Assembly (NCBI GenBank): GCA_027627225.1
Contig: CM051028.1
Span: forward strand, 17,500,701-17,564,700
Source of the DNA: Congeria kusceri
Lineage: Eukaryota; Mollusca; Bivalvia; Myida; Dreissenidae
Length of the DNA stretch: 64,000 nucleotides
Direction: 5' to 3'
Positions within the stretch are counted from its first letter, which is position 1, and each line of letters starts with the position of its first letter. The position numbers and the translations under genes were made by a program. The notes below the pieces were generated by a model. It was given only the letters and a program-made list of their open reading frames with translations. It did no database searches and had not been told where the DNA came from. This document shows, piece after piece, positions 21,335 to 33,412 of the stretch.

Positions 21335-23191
21335 AGGGCGCTTCCATAGACCTGACTGTTTGGCCAACATTTAGCCTGTTTTGTAGGGATACTCTTGAGA
21401 TATTTTGATGTTTTCATCACTACAGTCCATTAATGTTGACCCCCCCCCCCCCCCAAACCTACTTTGCCCAAGAATTCTTGCCCACTTTGTACGGCGCGGA
21501 AGTCATCAAATCCATTATGGAAGTGTCCTGGACATGTTTAGTGACCGTAACTCATCAAGAATGTCGGCTGCAGCAAATATGGGTCTTCTTGTAGTTAAAT
21601 GAGATGCAACAAAAAAAAATTGCCCGAACTCTGCTATTGATTTCTTATTGAAAATGTAGACAACAATAATTGTAAGAAAAAATCTGGAACTGAAGTTTTT
21701 TCCTTATATTTAATACAAAACAATAGTAAGTCCTTCTGAGGCATGTTATTCAACCACCAATATGCTTCCTTAAACACATGATCGCTCCAAATTGTTGTTT
21801 TCAGCCAACAGAAAAATGGCATAAAACAAAATAAGAAACAGTGAAAGAAAGCATTAAGCTGTAACCTCAAGCAAAGACTGAGTTCATGCCCAATGGTTTT
21901 GGGTCTGAAGTCTCCATAGGTCAAAGACAGAATTGTCGGTCAATTTGAGAATCCTATGGGAAAGGGCATAATAAAATCACTACATGCTGGAAATTAATGA
22001 ACCCGCAGAACACAGGCGCAATCAAATGCTAGGACTCCCCTGTTGCAAGGTTGACACATGGTCACCATTAATCTGTCAATGGAAAACGTGATTAGTGAGA
22101 TGATTAAAGAGCAAACACATTAGATAGTGTAAACAAGTGGAATCATTACACTGAATTGTGATTTTATCAGGCGATCATATAAGGTGCGTCCACGCGCTAT
22201 TTATGCACAAATGTGGGTGTACATTTACGCATAACTGTTTAACCTTTTCAGTGCACAATTAAATGAAAAACAGACCCATAAATGTTATCCCAATGTTAGC
22301 AGTATGAATATGTCGAAAATTCCTTGTTTAAAACTTTGTTTTTTATCTTCATAAAATGTCAACTACATTTATGAAAGCCTCCGACTGAAACCGTGTATCC
22401 CAAAAACATGTTATTTTCTTGGTATATATATTTCATCAATAGTTTCGTACTACGCGAAAAATATATTTGGGAAAAAAAGAAAACAGTCTTGTTTAATGTG
22501 TATCTAATTATATTTATGCGAAATAATTTGCCCCTTTAAACTAGAGGTTTATTGCTTGAACTCGTTATTTAAATGCGTTTATCCATAAACATAAATGTTT
22601 AAGTTCTATCAATTCTCATATCTTATGTTTAGGATTATGTCACTCCAGATTTGGGAATATTTGCATTTTAGTTGGGAAAAAAACATTTTGGGAATGGGTC
22701 CTTTTATGGGACATACCTACCAATTCCGTCAGCTTCATTGATAAACAAGAAACACTAATGGCAGTCTTGTTGTTTTTTTTCAAATGCATGAAATCTCAAA
22801 AGGAAATTATTGTGCCCATTATGTAAAAAAAATACAGGATATGAATTCTAAATGGAAGAAAGTATTACAAAGCATCAGTAAAACAGTACAATCTTATTGA
22901 TTTTATGATAATTTTTGTCTTGTTATTTTAAGATAAAAAAGTAATAAATATGCAGAATATAGATACAATCTTGACAGCCAAAAAGCTTTTTAAGTAATGT
23001 ATTTGGTAGAGAGAATGCAAATCAAATGTCCAATAAAATATATTTTAATATTGTCATATTATCATATTCCTAGCACTTGATCCTTATAATATGGAAACCA
23101 ATTCAACTGAGCTGTGTTTGTGGCATATATTGTTTCCTGTTATTATGACTACATGTCATAGTTGTTGAAACCAGTATTTGTATGCCTGAAG
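21335..23191. other. Unassigned intron sequence with a poly-C tract
   Basis: An 18-C run lies at about 21437-21454. Near 22660-22720 a block with TTTGGGAATGGGTCC resembles blocks at 44090 and 50390. No exon is supported. Confidence 0.4.
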
Positions 23192-23400
23192 ATGGCCGGT
23201 CTGTCGGTCGGTAGATCACGTTCGTTTCCGCTCTCTAAGTTCACCAGTTTTCTCAGGATCTTCATCAAACTTCATCAAATGTTTGTGGGCATAACATCTG
23301 GGCCAAGTTCTCAATAATCAACGAAATTCCCCAGGAACTAGAGAGTTATGACTTTGAATTATCCAAAATTTGCAGTTTAAGCTGTTTCTGCTCTCTAAAT
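23192..23400 (+). repeat. Dispersed repeat R1, third copy
   Basis: AGATGGCCGGTCTGTCGGTCGG, GCTCTCTAAGTTCACCAG, TCTTCATCAAACTTCATC and GACTTTGAATTATCCAAAAT occur in the same order as in the 2.8 kb copy. Confidence 0.55.
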
Positions 23401-24565
23401 TGAACATGCTTAGAGACGAATGCGTCGCATCCTGTGACAAGCCTTGTTTGTATTTTAAAAAATCGGGTAAGCAGATTGGAGAAACTAAAAATCAACAAAG
23501 TCTGGCCCTATGTTGGAATTGTACCAGCTATCAGACAATAGTTCCCCAAAGATTGTCATATAATCTGCACAAAACAGATAAATATCATAAAATATTATTT
23601 GGATCTAAAATGATTTTGATCATCTGACATTTCAGGCACTTTCTACTAAATGCCTTGTAGCCCTACTGTCACCATCTTGACAGATTAGTGACTTTCAAAT
23701 GTTTCTCATGTCGCTTGTATCTTTGAAATTACCATTTTTGTTGCTGTTATTAACTTGGTATCAAAGGAATGGTAACATACAATGATTGCGTTATAATGTC
23801 ATTGGTTTTAATGGAAGCTATATGGCCACAGTCATGCATTATATATCATACAATAATGGCAAATATAGTATTTATTAGTGTTTTATTTTCACAATGTGTA
23901 AAGGTATGGCTATGAATGTTTTTAAATGCCTCGTTAGCTAATCGTTATCCATGTCAGTTACAAGTTTCTTTTAAACATCTGTACTTATGGACCATGCAAT
24001 TCATTGCAAGTGCGGATGGAAAAGCACTCAGTGGCATTTAAACATGCATTCTCTTGATATATTTTTCAGCCATTCAGATACTGATACTTTCCTGTAATAA
24101 CTTTTGTATTTTTTTCATAAATATAAATAATTGTGTATGCAGTAACTGTGATACTGGTATGTATGTGATTGAAGTTTTCTCAAGTGCACCAGGATTCTGT
24201 CCCATATAGACCCCAGAAGACTTGTTAGTGGGGTTAATGAGGATTATCCAAGGTACTGGAAAGGTGTCGATGGGTTTTAGCGCCCAGTGTGAAGCATCTT
24301 GTATTTGTTGTACACTTAGTCTACTGTGTAAGGACAGAGACAGGGTAATGAGGATTTAACACTGTCAACCCCTGAATGTGAAGCCAGTATGTTACCACAA
24401 ACCATAGATCCACTACTTATTGGTCTGCTTAAACGCGATTTTGCGAATTTCATCTTATTTAGATACCGATCAACTGTATTATGAACTTCTAACAATAAAT
24501 TCCCACATATAAGCCACACTTTTTTTCATCCATATTTAGGTTTAAGTTTTAAGGTGTCCACATTT
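23401..24565. other. Unassigned intron sequence
   Basis: No supported feature. Confidence 0.45.
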
Positions 24566-24812
24566 GAGGCGCGTCGTGGGAAAACCGGTCTTAATGCATG
24601 TGCGTAAAGTGTCGTCCCAGATTAGCCTGTGCAGTCCGCGCAGGCTAATCGGGGATGGCACTTTCCGCTTTTATGGTATTTTCTGTTTCAATGAAGTGTC
24701 TTCTAACCATAAATCCACTTTAGGCGGAAAGTGTCATCCCGGATTAGCACAGGCTAATCCGGGATGACACTTTACGCACATGCATCAAGTCCGGTTTTCC
24801 CACGACACACCA
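24566..24812. mobile_element. GAGGCGTGTCG-family foldback MITE, complete copy 1
   Basis: Left arm GAGGCGCGTCGTGGGAAAAC, GCATGTGCGTAAAGTGTCGT; right arm ACACTTTACGCACATGCA, GGTTTTCCCACGACACACC. Sub-terminal GATTAGCCTGTGCAGTCCGC / GCACAGGCTAATCCGG motifs form further stems. No coding. I recall this family as very frequent in dreissenid mussel DNA (memory, not checked). Confidence 0.8.
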
Positions 24813-24929
24813 CAGTTGCATTTATATCATGACACAGTATTTTTTATGTCAGTAAACAACGGTGGCAAATTTGACGGTCTGAAATTTATGTTTAAGTCTT
24901 TGAATCATGGAGATTTTTTTATATAAATT

Positions 24930-24992
24930 CCGATCTCAATTTTTGGGTGTGTCTTATACATGGTGGCGTCTATACGCGAGTATTTACGGTAA
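24930..24992. repeat. Second copy of the GTGCGTCTTATAC dispersed repeat end
   Basis: Same order of motifs as at 83-130: TTTTTGGGTGTGTCTTATAC, GGCGTCTATACGCG, then TATTTACGGTA. Class not determined. Confidence 0.5.
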
Positions 24993-25627
24993 TAATTGTT
25001 ACAATCATGGGTTAGTGTATAAAATTGACACTAGTTATTTTAGCTTATTTTGGAGATGGAGTCCTAATGTGTTTTTTACACTGTAGTTTAGGACATTAAT
25101 TAGACCAACAGCCATTAATATTGTCGAATGTCATTCCCTTAAAAGGTTGTGGTGATCAGATTGACTTGAATCCATTGACTGATTCTCAAAGGATGTGAAA
25201 ACCTTATGAAATTTCATTTGACGTTTTTTTGTGTTTCTGTTACTACATGGTGGCCCAAAGTCATTATCCATGTCGGGAGAATGGCCGATTTCATGCTGTA
25301 GACATGTAAACTTTGTCCATTTACCAGTATTTGGTTTGTTGACAAAGAAAACACCAAATCTGAGTCATTATCCTGCTTTACCCTTTTATAAACCAATTAT
25401 ATTTATCAATTTCAAATTAACACACATTTTCTTCTTCAGATAAATATCTTTGAACAGGCACTCTGTCAACATAAATTTTTTCTAGTATCCTTACCTGCTG
25501 GAATAATTTCAAACAAAGTTTACCATTTCAAAAATGCTCCTTTATTACTAGAAGCATACATGAGTATTTGTATTACTATATGTGTATAATTTCCTTTCAT
25601 AATTTCTTAAGTCTCTTTATTCCAGCT
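24993..25627. other. Unassigned intron sequence
   Basis: Nothing recognised. Confidence 0.4.
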
Positions 25628-25862
25628 AATTGATTTTGTCAGTTGAGTGGGCCTTTTAAGTGATGCAATTGTTGCTTGTCTTTAGTGGTGCGATTGATAC
25701 TTGTCATTGAGTGGTGCAATTGATATTTGTCTATGAGTGGTGCGATTGATACTTGTCATTGAGTGCTGCGATTTATATTTGTCATTGAGTGGGGCAATTG
25801 ATACTTGTCATTGAGTGGTGCCATTGATACTTGTCATTGAGTGGTGAAATTGATATTTGTCA
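25628..25862 (+). repeat. 26-bp minisatellite, first block (about 9 units)
   Basis: Unit TGAGTGGTGCAATTGATATT + TGTCAT with G/A and CAAT/CGAT changes. Same unit as the large block at 27444-29275, from which it is separated by about 1.6 kb. Confidence 0.9.
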
Positions 25863-27229
25863 ATATTTACATTGCATAGGCATTTTAATATGGAAGGGGT
25901 ATGCATTCATAATCGTATGAACGCAATGCCTTATCACCGGCGTAGTAATATCTGTGTGTCCTATTTTTATGCAAATTATATTTCGACAACAATATTTACA
26001 TGAACTAAGATGTCTTATACTGTTCAATGTTACTTTTTTTTGCATTTATTGTTGATGTTTGATTAAATGTTTTTATAATGAATATACATGAACATTTCGT
26101 TCAAGTTCTTCTTCTACAAAAATCAATACGACATTTGTTTCACTTTTGCTTTATAGTATTCTATCATGCAAGGTCTACAAGAGTTATTATTAAACAAAGC
26201 CATTTCGCTAGCAAGTAATATGTACATGTTATGGTATTTTAGGTAAACATTACTTTTCTTAGAAGCGACCACAGAAAATCTCCATGACGTATAATCGGTT
26301 CAGGAACGTAGCTTCAAAATGGATATGATTTCACATTGATGTGTCTATTTGCTAGATGCATTTAGATCGTCTAATTTATTGTGCGTTTATATCACAGTTA
26401 ATAATGATGAATTGTTTAACATGTACAATAATAAAAAAATGCATTTTGAGATTTATATTAAAATGTTATCCTTTCTAATACAAGTTATGCCCAGGCAAAG
26501 ACAAGGGCTTAGATACGCTATTGATCGATGACCTAGCTTACACGTCATCACTTGTTTAGTGATGTCATTTGTGGATTGTTTTGCATTTTTCTTGCTGAGT
26601 GAAAATTTGGATATATGGTGTGGATTTAAAGCATTTAAAAGCATGTAAGTCTCCATCTGTTGTGTTAATAATTAAACAGGATTCTCCAGGATCTGTTTAA
26701 ATCTCAGCCTAGGAATTGTGTGTTTTTAAAGTGTCAGAACTCAACTGTGGTATAGAAATATTCATGATGTGGATTTACTGTCTTGCTAACAAAGTACCAA
26801 TATTTTATATTAACTTTCTAAAGCATTAATAATGTTTGGTGCTTGTTGGCTATACCGGCTGAAATAGCACTTCATCTTGATGTCACAGGTATTTTTGCAT
26901 TTGTTTAAGTTACTTTTTTTATTTTTGTAGCGATATGATTTATGCAAGGAAAAAAAATAATTTATTACTCATAATGGTTACATTAAATTTCATTTGTCGC
27001 AGAAAATTGAATGTAAAATAAGGAGAAAATGACATTTTTGTAGGGAACTATTTTATTAATCGTAGTTTGCATTCTATTTTGTGCAGTTCGGTTACAAGGG
27101 GTGGTACTTCGCTGTTCCGATAAGAAAACTGCTGTGCGTGATATTTCTCTTAGAATGGCAATAAAATGCATGTTAAACAAAAATAATATAAAGGAATGTT
27201 ATGAAATCATCCCAAATATAATGTAAATA
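25863..27229. other. Segment that splits the 26-bp array; no gene seen
   Basis: AT-rich. Near 25900-25930 it has GCATTCATAATCGTATGAAC + GCAATG, which resembles the arm of the foldback at 27230-27443 (GTTCATAATCGCATGAACG-type). So both may belong to one inserted element of about 1.58 kb. Confidence 0.35.
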
Positions 27230-27443
27230 TAAGGATTGAAATTAATTTTGGTTGCGTTCATGCGATTATGAACGCAATGGTCAAACTGGCAAATCCATGA
27301 TGCGTGCTACGTTCATGCGATTATGAACGCAATGGTCAAACTGGCAAATTATCCATGAAGCGCTAGCGCGCATCATGGATTTGCCAGTTTGACCATTGCG
27401 TTCGTAATCGCATGAACGCAACCAAAATTAATTTCAATCCTTA
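27230..27443. mobile_element. Foldback element with about 75-bp arms
   Basis: Left AAGGATTGAAATTAATTTTG, GCGATTATGAACGCAATGG, CAAACTGGCAAATCCATGAT; right ATCATGGATTTGCCAGTTTG, CCATTGCGTTCGTAATCGC, CAAAATTAATTTCAATCCTT. The left arm is partly duplicated (27309-27358). The centre is GCGCTAGCGCGC. Confidence 0.85.
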
Positions 27444-29275
27444 ATTGAGTGCAATGGATACTTGTCATTGAGTGGTGCAATTTATTTTTGTCATTGAGTG
27501 GTGCAATTGATGTTTGTCATTGAGTGGTGCAATTGATATTTGTCATTGAGTGGTGCAATTGATATTTGTCATTGAGTGGTGCAATTGATATTTGTCTATG
27601 CGTGGTGCAATTGTTATTTGTCTATGAATGGTACAATTGATATTTGTCTATGTGTGGTGCAATTGGTATTTGTCTATGAGTGGTGCAATTGATGTTTGTC
27701 ATTGAGTGGTGCAATTGATATTTGTCATTGAGTGGTGCAATTGATATTTGTCATTGAGTGGTGCAATTGATGTTTGTCTATGCGTGGTGCAATTGATATT
27801 TGTCTATGTGTGGTGCAATTGATGTTTGTCATTGAGTGGTGCAATTGATATTTGTCATTGAGTGGTGCAATTGATATTTGTTATTGAGTGGTGCAATTGA
27901 TGTTTGTCTATGCGTGGTGCAATTGTTATTTGTCTATGAGTGGTACAATTGATATTTGTCACTGAGTGGTGCAATTGGTATTTGTCTATGAGTGGTGCAA
28001 TTGATATCATTGAGTGGTGCAATTGATGTTTGTCTATGTGTGGTGCAATTGATGTTTGTCTATGTGTGGTGCAATTGATGTTTGTCTATGAGTGGTGCAA
28101 TTGATGTTTGTCACTGAGTGGTGCAATTGATGTTTGTCTATGTGTGGTGCAATTGATGTTTGTCTATGTGTGGTGCAATTGATATTTGTCATTGAGTGGT
28201 GCAATTGATGTTTGTCTATGCGTGGTGCAATTGTTATTTGTCTATGAGTGGTACAATTGATATTTGTCACTGAGTGGTGCAATTGGTATTTGTCTATGTG
28301 TGGTGCCATTGATATCATTGAGTGGTGCAATTGATGTTTGTCTATGCGTGGTGCAATTGTTATTTGTCTATGAGTGGTACAATTGATATTTGTCACTGAG
28401 TGGTGCAATTGGTATTTGTCTATGAGTGGTGCAATTGATATTTGTCATTGAGTGGTGCCATTGATATCATTGTGTGGTGCTATTGATATTTTTAATTGAG
28501 TGTTGCAATTGATATTTTTCATTGAGTGGTACAATTGATATTTGTCATTGTGTGGTGCAAATTCATATTTGTCATTGAGTGGTGCCATTGATATCATTGT
28601 GTGGTGCCATTGATATCATTGAGTGGTACAATTGATGTTTGTCTATGCGTTGTGCAATTGTTATTTGTCTATGAGTGGTACAATTGATATTTGTCACTGA
28701 GTGGTGCAATTGGTATTTGTCTATGAGTGGTGCAATTGATACCCGTCATTGAGTGGTGCCATTGATATCATTGTGTGGTGCTATTGATATTTTTCATTGA
28801 GTGTTGCAATTGATATTTGTTATTGAGTGGTACAATTGATATTTGTCATTGTGTGGTGCAAATTCATATTTGTCATTGAGTGGTGCCATTGATGCTTGTC
28901 ATTGTGTAGTGCTATTGACATTTGTCTTTGAGTAGTACAATTTATATTTGTCTTTACATGGAGGAATTGATGCTTGTCATTGAGTGGTGCAATTTATATT
29001 TGTCATTGAGTGGTGCAATTGATATTTGTCATTGAGTGGTGCCGTTAATATTTATCTTCGAGTGGCGCAATTGATATTTGTCATTGTGTGGTGCAATTGA
29101 TCTTCGAGTGGTGCAGTTGATACTTGTCTTTGAGTGGTGCAATTAGTTGTTGACTCATTGAACGATGCAATTAATTTGCATCACCTTTTGATGGAATTGA
29201 TATACCTATAATTGATTTGTTACCTGATATTTGTCATTGAGTCACGTAATTGATATTTGTTGCAAAATTCAGACA
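27444..29275 (+). repeat. 26-bp minisatellite, main block (about 68 units)
   Basis: Unit GAGTGGTGCAATTGATATTT + GTCATT with many variants (TCTATG, TGCGTGG, GGTACAATTG). A higher-order block with the order TGCGTGG, GGTACAATTG, GTCACTGAG recurs near 27905, 28218, 28344 and 28645. Shortened units (GATATCATTG) occur in the right part. Units decay towards 29275. Every unit holds the palindrome CAATTG. Confidence 0.92.
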
Positions 29276-30297
29276 TGCAAAATCAAGTAATGTGAAAATA
29301 GGCATATGGAAACAGCCATGTGCTATGACCTACCTTTGTTTATGCAGTTCATTGTCTGGTCTGCATACCAAATGGAAATTGACGTCTGAACAGAGTTTAA
29401 CTTGGGAATTCTCTTATTTGATTTGATTCAATCAATTTGTCCCTCACATGGTTCTAGTTTGAATTAATCTTTTCGGTTACCTTATTTGGTCACAGCATCA
29501 AGATTCTGTTGTTGTTTTTTTTAAAGTTGCTGCTGTGCATATGAGAAATGTTAGTGGCAACATTCCTTTCAATATGGAGAGCAACAAAATAGCTATAAAT
29601 ATATCAAATGTCAATAATATTAAGGATTGTAGTATTTAACAAAACAAATATGGTTTTGGTGTTTTAGCATACTGTTATGACAAAAACTGAATACTTCCAT
29701 TTTTGTTAAAGTTTTATGAACAATATACAGTATGTTACAGTATTTAACAAGAATACATAAACAGTTATACAATACAGTTATCTCCTTTAAACAAAAATGA
29801 AATTATTCTTATTTTCCATACAAATAAATAAAAAGTGTGTAAATAAAAGTTTACATTATCAGATACAATTTTGGGTTAGAAAATTGCTAATAAAAGGGAA
29901 AACTCTAACTGAGAATCAAACTCATATATGCCATCACAGAGAAATAAGAACAAAGTTGTGACTGTGCTATTACCAGCTATAGCTTTCTCTTAGAAACGGT
30001 TTAAATATTAATTCTCTGAAATGTGCATGTTCTTAAGAGATAATTATTATACTTACTTTTGCTTTCAGATACATTGTATCTCGGAAAATGAGTATCATGA
30101 GCCACTTGCCTCAACCACAGTGGTGCTCTCGAAAAATGCAATCAAATAGCATTAATAAGTTTTAGAACGACACCCAGTAGACACACCAGCTTTTAGTTTT
30201 AATTCAACAGTTCTGTCTTTTTCCTCCAATTTTCCAATATTTATCTTTCACAGGGCAGTCCATTGGGGCTTTTCACAGATCTGTTTCAGGAGAACCA
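29276..30297. other. Unassigned intron sequence
   Basis: Nothing recognised; very AT-rich. Confidence 0.4.
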
Positions 30298-30559
30298 GGG
30301 GACGTATTCCAGAAACATCTTAAGTGGAATGTTATCCTTAGCCTTAAAATTGTAATTTTTCTTAAGCATTTTATTCCATGTAAGCATGACATTCTGCCAA
30401 ATGTTCACTAATTGTCAACTTATTATTAACTACTATTTACTTAACTGCAGTTGGATTCATTAATTTATATCTAGTTTTAAAAATATTACCTTACAAAAAA
30501 TTGGAACTTAAGTGAAAATATTTTAAGATAAACTTGAGATGTTTCTGGAATACGGACCC
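30298..30559. mobile_element. MITE with GGGnCGTATTCCAGAAACAT ends
   Basis: Left GGGACGTATTCCAGAAACAT + CTTAAG; right CTTGAGATGTTTCTGGAATA + CGGACCC. About 27-bp inverted repeats, interior AT-rich. Confidence 0.8.
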
Positions 30560-30655
30560 AGGCACTTAGGACATTTCTTATAAATATATTGAGGAACTAA
30601 TTTGGGGAAGAACTGTAGAAAATAATGTCTTTGATTGTATGCATTATTTCCTGCA

Positions 30656-31451
30656 TGCTGGTTAGCGAGTATTTGTCGGATAGTAGTATTATCCGGACGT
30701 TTTTAAATATTCGCGTTTCGTAACTGCTTTTCGTATTTTATCATCAAAATACAAATAAACACTTATATTTTCAAGTATGTTTCGTTTTTCTTCGAAAATA
30801 GTGAGTTTATTTTTTGGTGAAACCCCAAATGTTTACGTTGATGGCTTGACACGCATGCAACTGTCATCTGGGGAAGTAAAATGATGTGCACATGCGCGAT
30901 AAAATCCCAATTTGGGGCCCAGACAGGGTTTGTGATAGTATTGGCTGTCTGCTCATTATAGCAGACGAACTCTGGCAGAACATTACTTAACCCGCTACGA
31001 CGTTAAGAACATGCGTAGTATCTTCATAGATACGTAACGTCTAGTAAACTCTTTAAAACGTCAGACTTCCATATTTGTTTCAACTCCTTACTTATATTCT
31101 CTAGTAATTATTAAATGATTTGATAAAGTGGTATAATTTTGATATAAATTATGCATCTGATTATTTATTTGTTGTCTAATATAGATTAAATAAAGTTATA
31201 AAGCATTTCTTCGTATATTTCAATGTTAAAAAAAACGTCAGGAAAATACTACTGTCAATGTGAAAAAGACCGTGTTTTATGGACCCCTTTCAGGGCCGCT
31301 ATTGTTGCGCATGCACACAAGTTAAACTTATTTTGTTTACATACGCAAACGGGTGATCAACCCAGGATGTTTCATCGTTGAGTTTGTTCATGAATTAAAA
31401 CTGTCTCAAAATAAATGCATATTTCGTCCGACAAATACTCACTCACCAGTA
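30656..31451. mobile_element. 796-bp element with 25-bp inverted ends and flanking direct repeats
   Basis: Left end TGCTGGTTAGCGAGTATTTG + TCGGA; right end TCCGACAAATACTCACTCAC + CAGTA. Outside it, GTATGCATTATTTCCTGCA (30637-30655) recurs as GTATGTATTATTTCCTGCA (31449-31467). No transposase frame; some GC-richer patches (GGGGCCCAGACAGGG, CAGGGCCGC). Confidence 0.75.
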
Positions 31452-31719
31452 TGTATTATTTCCTGCAGGTTTTTATAAAACAATGCTATCAAATAATATA
31501 AGTTGTTTAAGTGAAACAACATTCATAAAACTAATTATCTCAGATACTAAGAATAATAACAATCTTTGCCCAAGGTAATGGGGAACTGTAAATTGTAAAG
31601 AAAAGTGACAAGTAATATACTATTATAGAGTTTTTAAGAACTGCTCAAACTGTTTGTAAAATTGTCTTGATTACTGAGCTACTGAAGAAGTCTGTGAGAT
31701 GATGTCCCATGTCATTTTT

Positions 31720-32300
31720 AGCCGGATTTTTCAACGAAAAATCTTGGCTTATAGATAAGCGAAAACCGGTTGGTTGGGCGGGCGGGCGTTGCGATGTCAT
31801 TAACAATTTGCGTTAATGTTTTGTATTCCTGTCATACTTTCAAAAGTTCTTGGTCAATCTTCATGAAACTGTACAGAAATGTTCCTTGGATGGTCCTCTA
31901 CTAAACCTGTGAAAATGGTTCCGCTTCACTTCACAAGATGGCCCCAGAGCTAAAAATAGCAATATGTCTAAACGCCAATGTCTTCTAAACCTATGGCTAG
32001 ATTTTCAAATAATTTCACACCAATGTTCGTTTAGTGGTCCTCTACCAAACTTATTCAAATGGTTCCGCCTCACTCCACAAGATGGCCGCCAGAGCTAAAA
32101 ACAGAAATATATCTAAACGCCAGAAATTTAATGCAATCTCTCTAGTCCACACTTTTTTCCCATTTTATTTTGAGACCAAATTTTTGCCAAGCCTCACCAA
32201 ACTGCATACATTGTAGATCATCGATATGAAACTTCCATACTTCTTCACCAACATTGATTTGTACATGTACCCCCATCGGCAAAATAAAAAATCCGGCTTT
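31720..32300 (+). repeat. Dispersed repeat R6 with two about 160-bp subunits
   Basis: GGTTGGGCGGGCGGGCG, then two subunits each with TGGTCCTCTACnAAACnT, ATGGTTCCGC-TCAC, CACAAGATGGCC and AGAGCTAAAAA. Non-coding. Confidence 0.6.
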
Positions 32301-32454
32301 AATGCAGTTTCCGCATTTTTCTCTTGTTGTAATCTGGGTTACCTCCCTTTTGGATCTCCAGTCTAGACCTCAAGTTTAGCCTCTTTTTGTGTCTCCTGAA
32401 ATAGCGACATATAGGAGTATTTATGGTGGCGGCTGCATTATTGGCAGCGTCCCC

Positions 32455-32590
32455 TTCAGTTTGTGCAGTAAATAACATGAGAAGTTTTTGTGTAATCAGT
32501 ATGAAACTTTAGGGAAGTGTTAGTGGGCATTAAAGGAAGGTTAAGTGTAATTTTTGGAATATTTGCTTTTATCGTATTTGAGTTAAGCCC
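32455..32590 (+). repeat. Dispersed repeat R2, copy 2
   Basis: GTTTGTGCAGTAAATAACAT, TATGAAACTTTAGGGAAGTG and ATTAAAGGAAGGTTAAG occur as in the 405-590 copy. Joined directly to R4. Confidence 0.6.
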
Positions 32591-32593
32591 TTT

Positions 32594-33212
32594 TTTATGC
32601 TCCTGGCATCTTGATTCGGGAGGCATATAGTGATTGTCCTGTCCGTCAATCTGTCCATCCTTCCATCCGTCTGTGACAAGGTTAAGTAGATTTTACCGTT
32701 TCATCTGGCACCAACACCGCTTACTACAACACTTGGATACTTACATAGTTGCTGCTTGTGACCATTTCCTATCCACCCATATTACACAACCTCACTTTGA
32801 CCTTGACCTAATTTGCACTTCAAATAATTCAAATGGGCTGTTTCTTGGTTAACTAGATTTTACCGTTTCGTCTAGCACCGACTCCGCTTGCTACAACACT
32901 TGGATACTTACACAGTTGTTGCTTAGGACCATCCCCAATCCACCCATATCACCCAACCTCACTTTGACCTTGACCTAATCTGGACTTAGAATAATTAAAA
33001 TGGGCTATTCTTTGTTAACTAGATTTTACCGTTTCGTCTGGCACCAGCACCGCTTACTGCAGGACACAGTTGTTGCTTATGACCATTCCCAATCCACCCA
33101 TATCACCCAACCATACTTTGACCTTGACCTAATTTGGACGTAGAATAATTCAAATGGGCTGTCCAGCACAGTTACCGGGGGCATGTGTGTTTATCGAACA
33201 CAGTGTCTTGTT
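32594..33212 (+). repeat. Dispersed repeat R4, long copy with three subunits
   Basis: GGCATCTTGATTCGGGAGGC, ATATAGTGATTGTCCTGTCC, then three subunits each with GATTTTACCGTTTC, CACCAnCnCCGCTT, CACCCATAT and CACTTTGACCTTGACCTAAT. Ends GGGGGCATGTGTGTTTATCG. Confidence 0.7.
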
Positions 33213-33224
33213 GTTGTTTTTTAA

Positions 33225-33412
33225 TAGTTCAAATAAGGCTTGTACAGACAATAACTTGAGAAGTTTTTGTGCAATCATTATGAAACTTTAGTTAAGTGTT
33301 AGTAGGCATAAAAGGAAGGTTAGTTTTGGTTTTCAGCATTATTGCTCGTATTGTACTTGAGGTATGCCCAGTCAGCCGACACATCCGACTGGCGGAGTTC
33401 TAGTTACATGGT
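33225..33412 (+). repeat. Dispersed repeat R2, copy 3
   Basis: CTTGTACAGACAATAACTTG, CATAAAAGGAAGGTTAG, and the end GGCGGAGTTCTAGTTAC as in copy 1. The 41/47-bp array starts immediately after it. Confidence 0.65.
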
